Positions 49,401 to 49,980 of a stretch of DNA of 49,980 nt are shown here, one piece after another. The position numbers and the translations under genes are program-made. The notes beneath the pieces are model-generated. The model did not search any database and was not told where the DNA came from. It saw only the letters and a list, made by a program, of their open reading frames with translations. The stretch comes from Selenomonadaceae bacterium (GTDB taxonomy: Bacteria; Bacillota; Negativicutes; Selenomonadales; Selenomonadaceae): contig JAFYNH010000093.1 of NCBI GenBank assembly GCA_017549815.1, positions 1-49,980 on the forward strand. Reading direction: 5' to 3'. Each line of letters starts with the position of its first letter. Positions within the stretch are counted from its first letter, which is position 1.

Positions 49401-49980
49401 CGCCGAGTGCGGTTGTAGTGCCTTCGTGCGCCTCATCGACGATAACAAAATCCCATTGCGTTTTAAAGAGTGCAGAATTTTTATCGAACTTGCCGCCGAC
49501 AGTTTCAGAGCCGCGCAGGTCTTGCAGAGAGGCGAAATAAACAAAATTTTTATTCTCGATGCCGCTGCTGTCTTTATCGCGATAAATGTAATCGGTGCCG
49601 TGAAAAATTTTATTAAAATCGTCGTACCAGCCTTCATTAACAACGGGGCGATGAGTAATGATAATGGTTTTGGAAAATTTCATTTGTCGGGCGACTTCGA
49701 GGGCGCAAAGAGTTTTGCCGAAACGCATTTTGGCATTCCAGAGGAAATCTTTACCGCCCTTTTTAAAATATTCGACGGTACGATTAATGGCGTTTTCCTG
49801 TTCGGGGCGGAAAGTTACGGGGATAAATTTATCGGCGGACAACTTCTTTTTATCGCGCTTGACGGCTTTGATTGCGTTAATGGCGGTGTTGAGGTCGACT
49901 TTAAACCATTCGCGAGCGGAAGAGCCTTTGATTTTGATTTTGTACTTTTTCAAGACGCGGTGAACGTCATAATCGCGGAA
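46426..49980 (-). CDS. Helicase-methyltransferase restriction enzyme (Eco57I/type ISP-like), N-terminus cut by window edge
   Basis: An SF2 helicase with KMRFGKTLCAL (motif I), VIVDEAHEG (DEAH), LALSGTPFN (motif III) and a C-terminal motif region FRVQSPCNTGG, followed by a linker and an Eco57I-type N6-adenine methyltransferase domain with FFDAVVGNPPYQVVG, then a target-recognition-like C-terminus. The reading frame stays open to the right edge through YDVHRVLKKYK, so the start and any N-terminal nuclease lie beyond the window; an internal TTG at 49953 is unlikely to be the true start. The SAM-binding motif I is not obvious. The C-terminal part contains short duplicated residues (VGSPLVGA). Confidence 0.8.
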   Translation of the reverse strand, partial: FRDYDVHRVLKKYKIKIKGSSAREWFKVDLNTAINAIKAVKRDKKKLSADKFIPVTFRPEQENAINRTVEYFKKGGKDFLWNAKMRFGKTLCALEVARQMKFSKTIIITHRPVVNEGWYDDFNKIFHGTDYIYRDKDSSGIENKNFVYFASLQDLRGSETVGGKFDKNSALFKTQWDFVIVDEAHEGTTTALGDAVIKNIVKPHSKFLALSGTPFNILGNYSNNVFTWDYVAEQRAKADWNKNNLDSNPYEDLPAMKIFTYNLGELFNYLDTEDKVFNFREFFGTHNGNFIHAADVQNFLDLLTTAENYPFARAEFRKIFRHTLWIIPGVKEGKALSELLQRHKVFGGFEIVNVAGDGDSDDEPGDALKKVKDAIADNEYTITLSCGKLTTGVTVPEWTAVFMLAGGSSTSAASYLQTVFRVQSPCNTGGMVKENCYVFDFAPDRTLKMIADAVAISPRAGKTKDDDRELLNELLNFCPVISMSGSRMEYRADDLLQELKRAWIERAVRNGFDDNGLYNDELLNLSELDFNQFQNLRGIIGKSSKSKDAINVNNQGLDENKPRKRGGSKTSRTPEQKELEERKKRRRNAISILRAVSIRMPLLIYGADVPFEKDFTLEMFMEIDDASWAEFMPTGVTKEIFAGFIKYYDRDIFIAAGRKIRNLAKSADDLSPSDRVKKIAELFATFKNPDKETVLTPYNVVKLHIDSAFDENFFTADKKILDINAKTGLYPLYVACKIYRARLGNFDEENFKPEFLIKIWDEVVAENIFVICKTPMAEKITRRTLIGFRPAHVNANFFDKLIDTLKVNPDDFIGSVLDKNFWNKGVGKMFFDAVVGNPPYQVVGSGDNKNFAAPIYHEFIKIAYNEKLTKKASLIHPARFLFNAGATPGDFAEKFLQDTHVKIIKNFMKSWEYELDGEIKPLFPNSDIKGGIAITFYDKNQTFEPIKLFIPFEELISIHKKVVLDNPNFRPLTEIMYSRTAYSLTPKAHEDFPDAIKKFSKGNQYQMSSNVFDLMPEIFFDEKPNDGHEYIQLYGRKNNERVFKWVRRDYVTYHKSLEKFKVFVPDSNGSGALGEVVSTPLVGSPLVGATQTFITVGAFDSASEAAACIAYIKSKFCRAMLGILKVTQHNPPATWAMVPLQDFTAASDINWNVPIPEIDKQLYAKYNLSDAEINFIEEKVKAMA

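Overview
The window looks like the chromosome of a motile, anaerobic-type Bacillota, most likely Negativicutes (Selenomonas-like). The reasons are a chemotaxis/flagellar operon with CheC, CheD, FliA and a FapA-type DUF342 protein, Shine-Dalgarno (SD) led genes, many hybrid histidine kinases and moderate GC. The lineage is an inference from gene content; no rRNA is present.

Layout. 1-4000: a single-chain MmeI-like (type IIL) restriction-modification gene on the minus strand, flanked on both sides by candidate type I toxin-antitoxin loci built from very small ORFs and opposing RNAs. On its left is an Fst/par-like locus: a 41-codon membrane peptide, an antisense promoter, a bidirectional terminator and direct repeats. 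On its right is a tandem Ibs-like locus: two 24-residue hydrophobic peptides on the minus strand, each with its own promoter, terminator and opposing antisense RNA. A tRNA-Thr(CGT) follows. 4400-8650: a minus-strand operon of an amino-acid permease fused to a hybrid histidine kinase, followed by three exported rhodaneses. 8770-11650: two tandem Uma2-type nucleases, a PLP-dependent YnbB-like lyase and a low-molecular-weight protein tyrosine phosphatase. 11800-21850: the plus-strand chemotaxis/flagellar operon cheB-cheA-cheW-cheC-cheD-(membrane protein)-fliA-DUF342-(small)-DUF6115-like. 21900-25700: a glycosyltransferase, an acetolactate synthase large subunit without ilvN, and an exported protein of unknown function. 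25700-35500: a five-gene minus-strand signalling operon (double-dCache hybrid kinase, REC-GGDEF cyclase, BMP-like binding protein, hybrid kinase, double-receiver protein). 35500-39240: a small unknown gene, then an AgrC/AgrA-like locus in which two kinases are degenerate in complementary ways and face a LytTR regulator preceded by a truncated receiver. 39380-46160: a minus-strand operon mntA-hepT-fabH-like-(giant glycosyltransferase/RgpF/HAD protein)-small ORF-flavodoxin. 46420-end: a helicase-methyltransferase restriction gene that runs off the right edge.

Common threads. (1) A family of about 75-125 bp intergenic elements made of 7-bp repeats (TAGGRAY-like, followed by their reverse complement) lies between genes of the chemotaxis operon in both orientations; a related element sits in frame inside the MmeI-like gene. 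(2) The two restriction systems, the type I toxin candidates, HepT/MntA and the Uma2 pair give the window a strong defence and stability flavour. (3) Two matching pairs of 10-bp direct repeats, with an identical 20-bp period, lie upstream of the split kinases and of the LytTR regulator, and are candidate operators for that regulator.

The strongest candidates for undescribed biology are the tandem 24-residue type I toxin modules (3177-3970), the Fst-like module (1-380) and the complementary split-kinase pair (36055-38245). All functional statements come from reading motifs; no database search was run.
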